Of a stretch of DNA of 64,000 nucleotides, positions 34,001 through 43,390 are shown in pieces. The first letter of the stretch is position 1. Each line of letters opens with the position of its first letter. The notes below the pieces were generated by a model that did no database searches, was not told the origin of the DNA, and saw nothing but the letters and a program-made list of their open reading frames with translations. This stretch comes from Ligustrum vulgare (taxonomy: Eukaryota; Streptophyta; Magnoliopsida; Lamiales; Oleaceae). The stretch spans positions 30,260,513 through 30,324,512 of the forward strand of contig OY743181.1 of NCBI GenBank assembly GCA_963555705.1. Direction: 5' to 3'. Made by a program: the position numbers and the translations under genes.

Positions 34001-36495
34001 ACTAATCAACAATTTTGAAGAATTTTTTTGAAAAATTTGATACCTATCGCATCAATGAAAACCCTACAAAAAATCCAAGAGGTGTGTAGAGCCAAAGATT
34101 GCCCACATGCCGACAGAAATAATGGAAGACAGATGGAAACTATTTTTGATAAAGAAGACGTGACATACTAGACAGATGTATGTAATTATAGAGTTGTGAT
34201 GTAAGCCATAATGTAATAGGACCAATTATTGGTCTTCCCACTTGTACCAAATGATGTAAGGGATGACGGAAGAAGATTCCAAAATCCTCTATAGAAACAA
34301 TTGTATAAATTAGTAGAAGGCAGAACGAAAATAATTGAGCACTCAACTTGTGAGATAGCTAAAACTTTCCGTCTTTAGGAATTCTCATACCCATCTTGTA
34401 TCAATTTTCAATAATATTCCAATCGTTTCATAAAAAAATGAGTTTCTAAACACTTCTTCTCGTAAATTCTTGAAACACCTGATAGGAAAATTCTTTCTTA
34501 TTTTAGCAAAAAGAGAGGTTTCTTCAATTCAAATCCAGAGTTTGATCTTTAGGAACAATACAGTGAGAGCAAGAAGATGGAATAGCAAAGATCCCGTGAA
34601 GGCAAGAGGTCGTTGAAGGGAGTTGTTTACACATCCAGAAATCAAATGCCACTTGATTCCAATGGTTAAAATCCAAATTGAAATTAAGGTAAAATTATTA
34701 TTTTTGCTAAACTTAAACAAATTTCTCTTATGATCTTAGAGAATCATAGGGATTATTAAATCATGATATTTGTATTAGTATTTGTACAGTTTAATTTCAG
34801 TATATAAAATGTCAAGATATACAATTAAATGATTAGATAATCTATTAATAGAATATTAGAAAAAATAAACGAAATTACTTCTCAATTAATGAATACAGAT
34901 GAAGTATCTGAAAAATATCATATACAATTAGAAAATCATGATCTATATATTATAGATTATTCTAATTTATTCGATCATAGAATGAATTTATATAATAAGA
35001 TTCAAAATTGAACAAGAAGAAATACAATAAAATTATTAGAAAAAGTTTAAAAGAAATAATTCATATAATTAAAAATAATAGAATATATTTAGAAAATATA
35101 AAAAGTCTCATTGAAAGAATGGATTTATTAGATTCTAAAATTCAGAATTTAAGAAATAGATTAATCAGATAAAAATGACATATTTGCAAAATTAATAGAG
35201 AAAAAGTATTATAGTGCAAATACTATTCACTATTTTGTCCTCATTAGCCTATATATACACACACCTATCTGTACAACTATTTATACGAATAGCATAACCT
35301 CGAATGATAACTCTGGCAAACAAGATATTCTCTCACCTACCCAAAGACGGAAAGACCACCATTGTCAAAGAAATGAACAAAATTGACAAAAAAGGCAAGG
35401 TAATTGTAGGGAATAAAAATGTGAGATTTCGTCCAATCTACAAAAATAAAAAAGGATAATTCTATTTTCAAAATCTCATCTACAATGTGGGTGACAATTC
35501 ATTCACATTGGGGGTGGAAGCCACAAAAAGATTATCATCCACATTGTGGGTGAGATTGTGATTGTAGCATTATTCAATAAAAAATGACACACTGACAAAG
35601 GACATACTAGACCAGTTGTCACGGAATGCAGAGTATTGATTTGAAAAGTATTTTTTATTCCGAACTGTTTGGCAGCTAGAAAATGTTTTAAAACATATTT
35701 TTTTATTATGTTTTTAAAATGTAAGATATGTGGTTGAGATTTGGAAAGAATATATATGTAGTTAAAAAATAGTTCGAGAAATTGTGTAAAAAAATATGTT
35801 TCTTGGTGTTTGCAGAATGGGATGAGATTTACCCGAAAACTGAGATGATAAATAGAATGTATTGTACTTACGAGAAGTCAATTGGAACTGGTGAAACAAT
35901 CACACTAACGTTTAACTCTCCATTTGATCCCGGCGGACCAAATGCAACTACCGGATCATTTACATTCCTCCTTGGCTTTCCACCACTGCTCACTGGTGGT
36001 GGATCGAGTGATCTTTCGAGCTTCCCGGCTGCTCGATACAACAGCCTTTGATCTCCCAACCAACTTTCTGGGTATATAAATTCTGTTTCAATGATTTTTT
36101 ACATGATCAAAACAAGTTAAGCTATGAGTTTAACTTCTGATTTAACAACGATACTAACCAAATCCTTCACTTGTGTCAATATATCGGCTATATCCTCCAA
36201 CAGGATAAAGAGCATCTAACTTGAAATTTCGAGCAGTCTCCTGGGAAAACCCTAGAAGCAAGCTTGTAATTCCGCCGAAATTGGCACCTAAAGCGAGTAG
36301 AGAAGCCGTGCCAACTCCTGTGAGAAGCCGCCGCCTAAAAACCGACTGAAGCGGCCTAAATTGGTCAGCCGGAGATCTTTCGGAACCAATAGCCACCTCC
36401 TGGAATTTCTGTTTTCCATCATCGGATGATTGTTTCATGAAAATCCTGAATAGGGAATTAGATTTGCATTTACGGAAATAATGTTGCATTGCCAT
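19053..36495 (-). CDS. PsbP domain-containing protein (PPD family), thylakoid lumen
   Basis: Nuclear-encoded lumenal protein of the PsbP family. Members act as extrinsic photosystem subunits or assembly factors. Exons on the minus strand: 36495-36159, 36082-35872 and 19365-19053, ending TAG. The junctions are phase-consistent (GGATTTG|AA, then GACTTCTC|G) and give 286 residues plus stop, a normal length. Residues about 55-85 hold RRRLLTG followed by a hydrophobic stretch, a twin-arginine-type lumen signal after a transit peptide. The PsbP fold follows: [73 protein letters not shown] and a DFYKIADSF end. The start chosen is ATG at 36493-36495; an in-frame ATG at 36549 would add 18 mainly polar residues. 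PPD1, a photosystem I assembly factor in Arabidopsis, is a candidate orthologue, but the paralogue is not settled. The 16.5-kb second intron is full of viral and organellar DNA. Confidence 0.9.
19865..20085 (-). repeat. 107-bp tandem duplication in viral arm A
   Basis: A block starting CTGAATTTGAGTC at 19865 is repeated almost exactly at 19972 (107-bp step). Each copy runs through GGAGACTTTTTATATC to TATGAATTATTTC. Arm C has a single copy (about 35050-35150). The change therefore arose in arm A or was lost from arm C. Confidence 0.9.
20104..20373 (-). pseudogene. Viral leader-proximal small ORF (89 codons), function unknown
   Basis: An open frame of 89 codons just downstream of the viral promoter on the same strand. 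It is rich in Ile, Asn and Leu with heptad-like spacing, suggesting a coiled coil. In arm C the matching frame at 34809-35070 is broken by several stops. Position after the promoter and leader fits a first ORF of a pararetrovirus. No product is assigned. Confidence 0.5.
20868..20915 (-). promoter_or_regulatory. 35S-like pararetroviral promoter core with TATA box (arm A)
   Basis: On the minus strand an as-1-like element, TGATGTAAGGGATGACA (20915-20899), is followed 21 bp later by TATATAAAGT (20877-20868). TGACG-type repeats upstream of a TATA box are the core layout of the cauliflower mosaic virus 35S class. The second TGACG is TGACA here. This promoter reads in the same direction as the surrounding PsbP gene, upstream of its last exon. 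Activity is not known. Confidence 0.75.
22490..23080 (+). pseudogene. Viral coat-protein-like region, broken
   Basis: Recognised from a Lys/Arg-rich region followed by a degenerate zinc-knuckle tail (...SPDC then a Lys run, about 23040-23090). It ends in a basic stretch (about 22960-23000). An A-run of about 20 at 22630 and several stops and frame changes interrupt it. The coat assignment is by position and the CCHC trace, so it is moderate. Confidence 0.5.
23200..24130 (+). pseudogene. Viral movement-protein-like region, broken
   Basis: Between the coat-like and protease regions, fragments at about 23290-23340 and 23530-23770 read like part of a 30K-type movement protein: a hydrophobic beta-rich block beginning LFREG, then SLHNEIV. 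Movement proteins of this type open plasmodesmata for cell-to-cell spread. It is fragmented by many stops. The assignment is from position and short similarity only. Confidence 0.45.
24270..24800 (+). pseudogene. Viral aspartic-protease region, broken
   Basis: Lies between the movement-like region and the reverse transcriptase, where pararetroviruses encode the polyprotein protease. A short block (VPLKIRGFN, then PCYTDGS) is visible at about 24310-24370. No intact active-site triplet is readable because of frame changes. Called mainly on position. Confidence 0.35.
25140..26147 (+). pseudogene. Viral reverse transcriptase and partial RNase H, broken
   Basis: The 94-codon frame 25268-25552 carries the caulimovirid RT signature: [14 protein letters not shown], then YTAFSTPQG and YEWIVMSFG. 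After a frame change the polymerase site reads YVDN at 25558-25569 instead of YVDD, so the second catalytic Asp is lost. RNase H follows with a VNTDASH-type block near 25995. It ends at 26147 at the organellar insert. Family placement is secure; the copy is dead. Confidence 0.88.
27139..27528 (+). pseudogene. Ty1/copia reverse transcriptase fragment inside the NUMT
   Basis: Frames here spell the copia RT start: WELVDLPP, a [13 protein letters not shown] block in a shifted frame, [34 protein letters not shown]. Small indels break it near 27250-27310 and after 27400. Copia fragments are commonly found inside plant mitochondrial genomes, so it probably arrived with the NUMT. Confidence 0.8.
28593..28665 (-). 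tRNA. trnM: tRNA-Met (CAU), organellar (plastid-type) copy
   Basis: A 73-nt cloverleaf reads on the minus strand. The 7-bp acceptor ACCTACT pairs with AGTAGGT. The D arm is GCTC...GAGT and the anticodon loop CTCATAA has anticodon CAT. The T arm is ATTGG TTCAAAT CCAAT, with discriminator A. One mismatch lies at the base of the anticodon stem. It resembles the plastid elongator trnM(CAU), which mitochondria of many angiosperms carry. Being nuclear, it is probably silent. Confidence 0.85.
29409..29437 (+). pseudogene. Organellar SSU rRNA 5'-end snippet
   Basis: The 20-nt string CCTAACACATGCAAGTCGAA matches the conserved 5' region of bacterial-type SSU rRNA, and it is preceded by a GCTAGC-TATATG sequence as in plant mitochondrial rrn18. 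The match is lost immediately after, so only a snippet is present. Confidence 0.45.
30060..30250 (+). pseudogene. Second Ty1/copia RT fragment (YVDD box) inside the NUMT
   Basis: The stretch 30100-30240 reads [21 protein letters not shown], then [14 protein letters not shown], the catalytic and following blocks of a copia RT. YVDD is at 30136-30147. It may be the distal part of the fragment at 27139, separated by 2.6 kb of other DNA. It ends at a TAG soon after. Confidence 0.8.
32674..32865 (+). other. 63-codon open frame of organellar style, not identified
   Basis: The frame starts with [12 protein letters not shown] and ends in PWYLHEVPL. It lies at the very right edge of the NUMT, where base composition turns AT-rich as in plastid spacer DNA. 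I do not recognise a protein and assign no function. It may be a plastid-derived tract inside the mitochondrial block. Confidence 0.25.
33086..33700 (+). pseudogene. Viral ORF downstream of RNase H, product unknown
   Basis: Starts MDNIKQSL with a helical, probably coiled-coil N-terminus. In-frame stops at 33323-33325 and 33572-33574 split it. The same frame, also broken, occurs in arm A (about 22050-21600). In caulimovirids with this gene order, a translation-transactivator-type protein sits here; that is positional inference only, as no conserved motif was seen. Confidence 0.45.
34252..34300 (+). promoter_or_regulatory. 35S-like pararetroviral promoter, TATA decayed (arm C)
   Basis: TGATGTAAGGGATGACG (34252-34268) is a near-canonical as-1 element. 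About 21 bp later, where arm A has its TATA box, this copy reads CTCTATAGAAAC, so the TATA box has decayed. The two copies differ in a complementary way: here the TGACG repeat is better kept, in arm A the TATA box is. Confidence 0.7.
35304..35871 (-). other. Host part of the PsbP-gene intron, donor side
   Basis: AT-rich sequence between the viral end and the splice donor at 35871. It contains two neighbouring copies of CACATTGTGGGTGA-like sequence near 35487 and 35537. No gene is recognised. Confidence 0.6.
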
Positions 36496-36773
<278 letters not shown>

Positions 36774-36921
36774 AACAAAAAAAAGAAAAAAAAAAGTTGA
36801 ACTCTAACTTTAAGAGCCCTTATAACCTGTCTTAAAAATTTATAGAGAATGTAAATCGAGTGATGTGACTCAATGGAGCAAGATTGAGAACTTGTTATTT
36901 AATTGTGCTTGCAATGAACCT

Positions 36922-37440
36922 TGCGTTTGATTGCGATGATGAAAAGAAAATATTTTCAAGGAATTTATTTGACTAGAAATTAGTTTTGTTTAAACGATCA
37001 ATTGTAAGTATTTGATTGATTTAATTTTCTACGTGAAAAAAGTGAGAAATTTTTCAAGTTTCATTATTTAAATGACATTATTTTCCATGACATATAAAGT
37101 AAGTTTTAGCTTTTAAATCATTTTTTTTTTTTTTTTTTACTTTTTAACACATTTGTACTTGATAACAATAATGTTAATTTTTTTTTAAAAAAAATAAGTC
37201 AATTAACAATAACAAAACTTATCAAACGTGAAAAAAATCATTTGCTATGTAACATGGAAAACGATTTCCCACCAAAATACCAAAAAAATATTTTTCAACT
37301 TCTCTAACCAAATATGCACGTGAGGTGGTTGGGTGAAAAATATTTTTTAAGACAAATTTTGAATGTCTAACACTACAATTTGAGAAAAGTTGGAAAAAGG
37401 GTTTCATTTTCCATGGTAAATAATGGGGCATCAAACATAC
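36922..37440. mobile_element. Probable MITE related to the 8294 element
   Basis: The left side has GCGTTTGATTGCGATG and the right side GGGGCATCAAACATACC. The interior repeats TTTTCCA/TGGAAAA motifs and T-runs much like the Tourist-like MITE at 8294. A target duplication was not resolved, so the limits are approximate. Confidence 0.45.
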
Positions 37441-37930
37441 CTAAGTTCAGATTTGTATATATGTGAAGTTTAAATTCAAAATGAATATACATTGAGATAA
37501 ATTTAGATTTATGAATTTATCATGTGCATTAAAGTTATAAATTGTTTACAAAAGCAATTGGAATAAAAAAATGGTTGAAAAAAATGGACGGAGCTCACTG
37601 AAAATGGCGAGCTTCGTCAACAAAGGGCGAAGAGGGAGATTTACCTCTGCCCAAGCCCGAAAAACGTGGCGTCCATGGCCCAACCCACGGACAGTCAGTG
37701 GCCCAAACAACGGACAACCAGTCAATGAGTTGGCGATTTTTTTCCCTTTTTAATGAACAAATTATTATCTCATAATAATTAAATTAATTAATTAATTACA
37801 ATTATAGTATGGTAATAAAAGATTTAATAAAATTATTTTTAATAAAATAAAATAATTATAATTTCATATTTTCAATGATAATAAAAATAATTTCGATTAT
37901 AATATAAAGTGATAATAATAATTTATTAAC

Positions 37931-37993
<63 letters not shown>

Positions 37994-38707
37994 TTTTTTC
38001 ATATAATTTTAATATTTTCATAATAATGATATAGTTTTATAATTTTAATAATAATTTCAAAATAATTTTAAAATAATAAATTAATAATAATTGTAGTACA
38101 AATAAAATTAAGGGAAACTTCAAGTCATGGCCCAAAACCTTTCTTTTTTCACAGACTTTATCCAAACCTTCACTTTGTACCACTCACAATCTCAAACCTT
38201 TAAAGTAGTCGCACCAGAAGAACAAATGGATGGAAAACAACCAAATGACTATTAGTTGATCATAAAAATTAACTTTGACTTAATATATGAGGGGCAGAAT
38301 AGTAAATTTCTAATTTTAACATATAGAAAAATAAAAAACTAAATTAAATTAAGGAAATGATTGTTCATCTTCTTCACTCACTAGACCTCCTACCTTCGTT
38401 GGACCTCCATCGAAAAATATCCAGCCAACATCGAAGCAGCTTCTTGACCTCGCGAGCGCAGCTATGGTGACTATTGTTGAAATAGGGCTCCAATAAGCCT
38501 AAAACTAAAATTTCAGTTCTGATTAGATCTTTTTCTCAGGCAAAAATCAAAAAAATCAAACAAATAGTCAGGTTGATGATTTGTGCATGATAATTTTTCT
38601 AATTTTAGTAGTCCGGGAAATTGTAAAACCCTCCCTCACTCGCTCGTTCACACTTCATTCCCCCAAGATTCCAATGCCCATTTTCGCTCATTTCCCTTAA
38701 CTAGTAG
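37441..38707. other. Intergenic AT-rich DNA with (AAT)n tract; no gene supported
   Basis: Contains an (AAT)n trinucleotide run at about 37932-37993 (roughly 20 units). A 60-codon frame at 37571-37753 encodes an Arg/Pro-rich peptide with no known domain and is not supported as a gene. The rest is ordinary AT-rich intergenic sequence up to the gypsy element. Confidence 0.6.
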
Positions 38708-39541
38708 TGTTACGACCATGACCAATTGTACATGACACGTCATCCATATGGGCCAAACAGGGGATCCACAAGACATCCATTCACCTAATCATGGCCCACA
38801 TGCCAAACCGTGGATACCAAACTTGCTGACTCTTACATGCCGAGGTGATGCTATGCAAAGGTACCCCTATGCCGGGGTGGTCATATACCGAGGTACCCCT
38901 ATGCCATGGTGATGCTATGTCGAGGTACCCTTATGCCGGGGGTGATCCTATGCCGAAGTACCCCTATGCCGGGGTGATGTTATGCCGAGGTGATCCTATA
39001 CCGAGGTACCCCTATTCCGGGGTGATGCTATGCCAGGTACCCTTAGGCTGAGGTACTCCTAAGCCGAAGTGAGTTCCCTGAAAAGGTGATAAGATAGATT
39101 GATGTGACAACATCTTTAAAGGAATTTGATGGTTGCTTTAACCCTATGACGTGCAGTAATGATTATAGCAAAAAAAAATGGTTTACCTCATGAATGGTTA
39201 GGATCTTGCCATGTGTAAAGCATAACACGTATCACAATCTAAGAAAATTACTCATTCTATAAATAGAGCACACTTGCCTCCAAGGATAGGGTTGGTAATT
39301 TAATATTCTAACTCAATATTTTACTCACTCCATTTTCTCTCTTTTACACACTAATATTTTTCGCACCCAATTTATATTTGCTTGAAATGAGTACTGACTT
39401 AGGCATCGGAGTGCAAACGAGAGCCACCTATGCCCCCTTTGCAAGTTGATTGTTTACCCTAGTGCGCAGGAGATCCACGTGTTCAAGAGGGAGGAGCTGA
39501 GACGTGTTGATCCAAGGTCCTGCCAGATTTTGTGGTCAACA
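38708..39541 (+). repeat. 5' LTR (834 bp) with internal minisatellite
   Basis: Bounded by TGTTACGACC and GTGGTCAACA. TATA-like TATAAATAGAGC lies near 39260. About 38838-39060 is a run of roughly 30-bp imperfect repeats around the core GAGGTACCCCTATGCCGGG, alternating with GGTGATGCTATGCC. The related LTR at 62790 has only traces of this repeat, so it expanded here. Confidence 0.85.
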
Positions 39542-39544
39542 TTT

Positions 39545-39560
39545 TGGCGCCGTCTGTTGG
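39545..39560 (+). other. Primer-binding site of the gypsy element
   Basis: TGGCGCCGTCTGTTGG starts three bases after the LTR end. It is a slight variant of the TGGCGCCGTCTGTGGG-type primer site common in plant gypsy elements. Confidence 0.8.
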
Positions 39561-39799
39561 AAACCACACTTCTAACCACGAAATCACATGGTAAAAAGCT
39601 ACACAAAACCTTGAAAAGGGTGGATAACCTCTTGGAAAAGAGTGAAAGAACCACAAAAATCTTGAAAAAATGTGAAGAACTTCTTGAAAAAGTGTTGAGA
39701 AATACTACAAAAAAACCTTGAAAAAGGAAGGAAACCTCTTGAGAAAGATTGGTAACAAATGCCTTGAAGAAGAGCCTCTCCGAAAGAGGTACTCTCCCT

Positions 39800-40830
39800 C
39801 ATATTTCCTAAGTGGCATGGCTCAAGAAGCCACTCATATTGCCCAAGTTACATGGATCAAGAAGCACCTCATATTGCCCAAGTGGTATTGCTCAAGAAGC
39901 CCCTCATATTGCCTAAGTGGCATGGCTCAAAAAACCTTTCTTATTGCCCCAAGTGGCTTCCTTCATATTGCCTAAGTGGTATGGCTCAAGAAGCCCTACT
40001 TATTGCCCTAAGTGGCATGGCTCAAGAAGTCCTTCTTATAGCCCCAAGTGGCTTCCCTCATATTGCCCAAGTGGCATGGCTCAAGAAGCCTCTCATATTG
40101 CCTAAGTGACATGGCTCAAGAAGCCCCTCTTATTGCCCCAAGTGGCATGGCTCAAGAAGCCCTAGTTATTGCCCCAAGTGGCCCTTCTTATTGCCCCAAG
40201 TGGCAGGGCTCAAGAAGCCCTACTTATTGCCTCAAGTGGCATGGCCCAAGAAGCCCTACTTATTGACCCAAGTGGCATGGCCCAAGAAACCCTTCTTATT
40301 GCCCCAAGTGGCATGGCTCAAGAAGCCTCTCATATTTCCTAAGTGGCATGGCTCAAGAAGCCCTTCTTATTGCCTCAAGGGGCTTTCTTCTTATTGCCCC
40401 AAGTGGCATGGCTCAAGAAGCCCTTCTTATTGCCCCAAGTGGCTTCCCTCATATTGCCCAAGTGGCATGGTTCAAAAAGCTCCTCATATTGCCTAAGTGA
40501 CATGACTCAAGAAGCCCTTCTTATTGCCCCAAGTGGCTTCCTTCTTATTGCCCCAAGTGACATGGCTCAAGAAGCCCCTCATATTGCCCAAGTGGTATGG
40601 CTCAAGAAGCCCCTCATATTGCCTAAGTGACATGGCTCAAGAAACCCTTATTATTGCCCCAAGTGGCTTCCTTCATATTGCCTAAGTGGCATGGCTCAAG
40701 AAGCCCTACTTATTGCCCCAAGTGGCATGGCTCAAGAAGTCCTTCTTATTGCCCCAAGTGGCTTCCCTCATATTGCCCAAGTGGCATAGCTCAAGAAGCC
40801 CCTCATATTGCCTAAGTGGCATGGCTCAAG
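39800..40830 (+). repeat. Minisatellite of 35-bp and about 24-bp units in the gypsy leader
   Basis: Around 1 kb of tandem units based on AAGTGGCATGGCTCAAGAAG followed by CCC(T/C)TC(T/A)TATTGCCC. Most steps are 35 bp. A shorter variant of about 24 bp (AAGTGGCTTCC then CATATTGCC) is interspersed. The array begins shortly after the primer site and ends at the first gag codons. Because 35 is not a multiple of three and the unit has few stops, long spurious frames open in all three phases. Confidence 0.92.
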
Positions 40831-40839
40831 AGGTAGAGG

Positions 40840-41773
40840 AGATAGGTATGAAAGGGAAAATAATAGAAGAGATCGTGGTGATCAGGATGAGGTAGATGAT
40901 AATCTAGGTAAAATAAAAATGTATATTCCACCTTTTCATGGGAGGAGTGATCCGGAGACTTACCTAGATTGGGAGAAGAAGGTAGAGTTGATGTTCGATT
41001 GCCACAATTATTCTGAAGGAAAGAAGGTGAAGTTAGCGGTCGTTGAGTTCACCGATTATGCAATTAATTGGTGGGATCAATTGGTGAAGGATCGAAGGAG
41101 GAATGGTGAGGATCCGGTGGATACATGGCGTGATATGAAACTCATTATGAGAAAGAGGTTTGTTCCAAGCCACTACCATAGGGATATTTACCAAAGGTTG
41201 TAGGGGCTTACGCAAGGTTCTAGGAGTGTAGAGGAATATCATAAAGACATGGAGGTAGCCATGATTAGGGCCAACGTAGTGGAGGATCGGGAAGCTACAA
41301 TGGCTAGATTTTTGAGTGGGCTGAACAGAGATATTGCCAACGTCATTGAGTTACAACATTATGTGGAACTAGGAGACATGGTGCATATGGCAATTAAGGT
41401 GGAGAGGCAATTAAGGCGAAAGGGGACATCTAAACACTCACCGGGAACTTACCCTACATCATAACCGAGGAAGGATCAAAATGATGAGCATGTCTCGAAG
41501 GGAAAGGAGGAACCTACAACTAAAGGTAAAAATATTTCTGATTCTCAACCTACTAGGGATAGAAATTTTAAGTGTTTGGGATCGGGCCATATAGCCTCAC
41601 AGTGTCCAAATAAGAAAGTAATGCTTTTGCGTGAAAATGGTGAAATTAGTTCGGATGATGAATTTAAGGGAATGCCTAAGTTGCAGGATGTGGGGGCTAG
41701 TAGTGCCGATGAAGAGGGGTTAACTTATGCGGTGAAAGGGTTCCTTGTAAATAGACGTGTCCTAAATTCTTGA
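40840..41773 (+). pseudogene. Gypsy gag, two in-frame stops
   Basis: One frame, interrupted by TAG at 41201-41203 and TAA at 41462-41464, carries a plant retrotransposon gag core: PPFHGRSDPETYLDWEKKVE, then AINWWDQL, RFVPSHYHRDIYQRL and GSRSVEEYHKDMEVAMIRA. A basic region follows. A zinc-knuckle-like CLGSGHIASQC sits at about 41574-41606 but lacks the first Cys pair of a full CCHC. Both the stops and the knuckle defect argue against function. Confidence 0.82.
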
Positions 41774-41826
41774 GCTAAGATGGTTGAAATTGATGAACAG
41801 CGGACAATCTTTTCCACACTAGGTGT

Positions 41827-42261
41827 TTGGTGGGGAAAAAGGTTTGTGGGATGGTAATTGACGGGGAAAGTTGTACTAATGTGGTTAGTACATTATTGGT
41901 GGAGAAATTGGGGTTGCCTAAGGTAAAACACCCCAACCCCTATAAATTACAATGGTTAACCGAGTCGGGAGAACTTAGAGTGAACAGGCAGGTTAAATTC
42001 ACCATTGGGGGTTATAGAGATGAGGTTGTGTGTGATGCAGTCCCTATGCATGTTGGGCATATTTTGTTGGGAAGACCATGGAAACATGATAGGAGAGTGG
42101 TGCATGATGAGTTTCAAAATCGTTATTCTTTTGTGAAGGGTGGAAAAAGGATCACTCTTTCTCCACTATCACCTAAAGATGTCCAAGAGGACCAATTGAA
42201 AATAAAGAGCGAGTTTGAGGAAAAAAATAAGAGCGTTGAGGCCACAATCTCAGAAAAATGA
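41827..42261 (+). pseudogene. Gypsy aspartic protease region
   Basis: A 144-codon frame, offset by one frame from gag. It has a retropepsin-like core: CGMVIDGESCTN, where many plant gypsy proteases have IDGGSCTN, followed by VVSTLLVEKLGLP and the HILLGRPW flap-end motif. A Lys/Glu-rich tail with repeated VEATxSEK units leads into the frame at 42268-42639. No polymerase follows. Confidence 0.78.
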
Positions 42262-42639
42262 GAGGGTGTGAAAATTGAAAACAAGAGAGTTGAGGCCACA
42301 ACCTCAGAAAAAGAAGAGTTTGAGAGCAAAAAGAAAAAGAAAAGAGAGTCCATCACAAAAATGAGTTTATTTGCATTTGCTAACACATCCCTCCCTAGTT
42401 TGGCTAATTCTGTTTTGCAGGTACAAAAATCAAATCACAAAACTAAGGCCAAAAGGAAAATTAATTTCCGGACAGAAAAGCCCCAAAAGACGATGAATAG
42501 CACAAAATATGAACAGGTCCCTCAAACCAAAGAAAGCAAGAGATACATAAAGGAGATGCCATATACAGATTCGAGGTCGAATTCTTTTCAAGAAAGGGAG
42601 GATGATATGATCCAAGATAGGAGACCAAAAGAGAAATAA

Positions 42640-43390
42640 AGTTACCATCAATGCAACAACAATCTAGGTGGAAAAACAAGCAAATTTGGTGTTGGGCCCG
42701 AGTCGAGAACCAAACCGGATCGAGTTGTTTCAAAGGAACGAAAAGAGAGCCAGCCAGGAAGGTCACGCGATCGTGCAGGCCAAGGAATGCACGATCGTGC
42801 GCATGCACCAAAAACCAAGCTGAGAGTTTTAGGCCTTACCATGCGATCGCGGGGGGTTAAACCACGCGATCGCGCGGTTGAAGTCAGAGCAGATTTTTCG
42901 CGAATTTTAATTTAATTTCCGTTTATTTATTTATTAATTCTATTTTCGAACCCTAGTGCGGCTTGGTCAGTTTTAGGCGTGTTTTGACTTTATATTAGGT
43001 TTTCATTCATAACATTAGACAATTTGGTTATTATTTAATTTAATTTGAGACTTTTCTCTCTAGAAATGAGGATTTCCTTCTCTTGTTCTTGAAGAACAGT
43101 TCATTGAATTTATCAAATATTTTTCTCGAATATTTTTGGCGTTCTAATCAGAAACTTATCAAGGAGTTTGACATCCCTTGTGGCGTTTCGAAAACCTCAG
43201 TTCTCTAATCCGCATCGTCATTCATTGCGTCGTAATTGTTGGGTTCAGGTCCTATCTTCAATTTTATCATTCCAGTATTTTAATTCTTGTGTTCTTGTGT
43301 TTGTTTGGCTGAATCTGGATTTTTCCTACGTTTCTAATTCATTATTCCGCGTTTTTGTCGTGTTCCATTATTGGGATCGCGTCAATTTTA
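42640..43390 (+). other. Foreign segment replacing the 3' part of the gypsy element
   Basis: This stretch has no counterpart in the 5' LTR. It carries four GC-rich palindrome-type strings (two exact GCGATCGC at 42843 and 42866) and a GAGCAGATTTTTCGCG string near-identical to one at 47700. It then shows an LTR-like tail (CCCTAGTGCGG...GGCGTGTTTTGAC) resembling sequence near 46500. It looks like LTR sequence from another family joined between the protease region and the last 215 bp of the true LTR. Confidence 0.6.

Larger units (their letters stand above)
32894..35303 (+). mobile_element. Endogenous pararetrovirus, arm C (RNase H end to leader ORF)
   Basis: Continuation of segment B after the organellar insert. 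It begins in the tail of RNase H, then carries a downstream ORF (33086-33700), a degenerate 35S-like promoter (34252-34300), a leader and a broken small ORF (34809-35180). It is the inverted counterpart of arm A and ends at a position (about 35303) matching arm A's end at 19735. Together B and C cover a whole genome-length set of viral parts, though all are broken. Confidence 0.85.
19366..35871 (-). other. 16.5-kb PsbP-gene intron: viral inverted repeat plus organellar insert
   Basis: The donor GTAAGT is at 35871-35866 and the acceptor CAATAG ends at 19366, both on the minus strand. Host-like intron sequence remains only at 19366-19734 and 35304-35871. The rest is a minus-strand pararetrovirus segment (19735-about 22375) and a plus-strand one (about 22376-35303), the latter split by organellar DNA (26148-32893). 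The coding frame is restored exactly when the flanking exons are joined, so the intron may still be spliced. Confidence 0.85.

Noticed and set aside
35782..36051. Plus-strand 89-codon frame with [11 protein letters not shown]
   Set aside because: It is antisense to PsbP exon 2, whose minus-strand frame matches the family and the splice sites.
39800..40830. CRISPR-like repeat array
   Set aside because: The units are contiguous with no unique spacers, unit length varies, and the DNA is plant nuclear inside a retrotransposon.
39718..40895. Multiple long open frames repeating KWHGSRSPSYC or LKKPLILPQVA
   Set aside because: They are translations of the 35-bp minisatellite in three phases; none has a start context or family.
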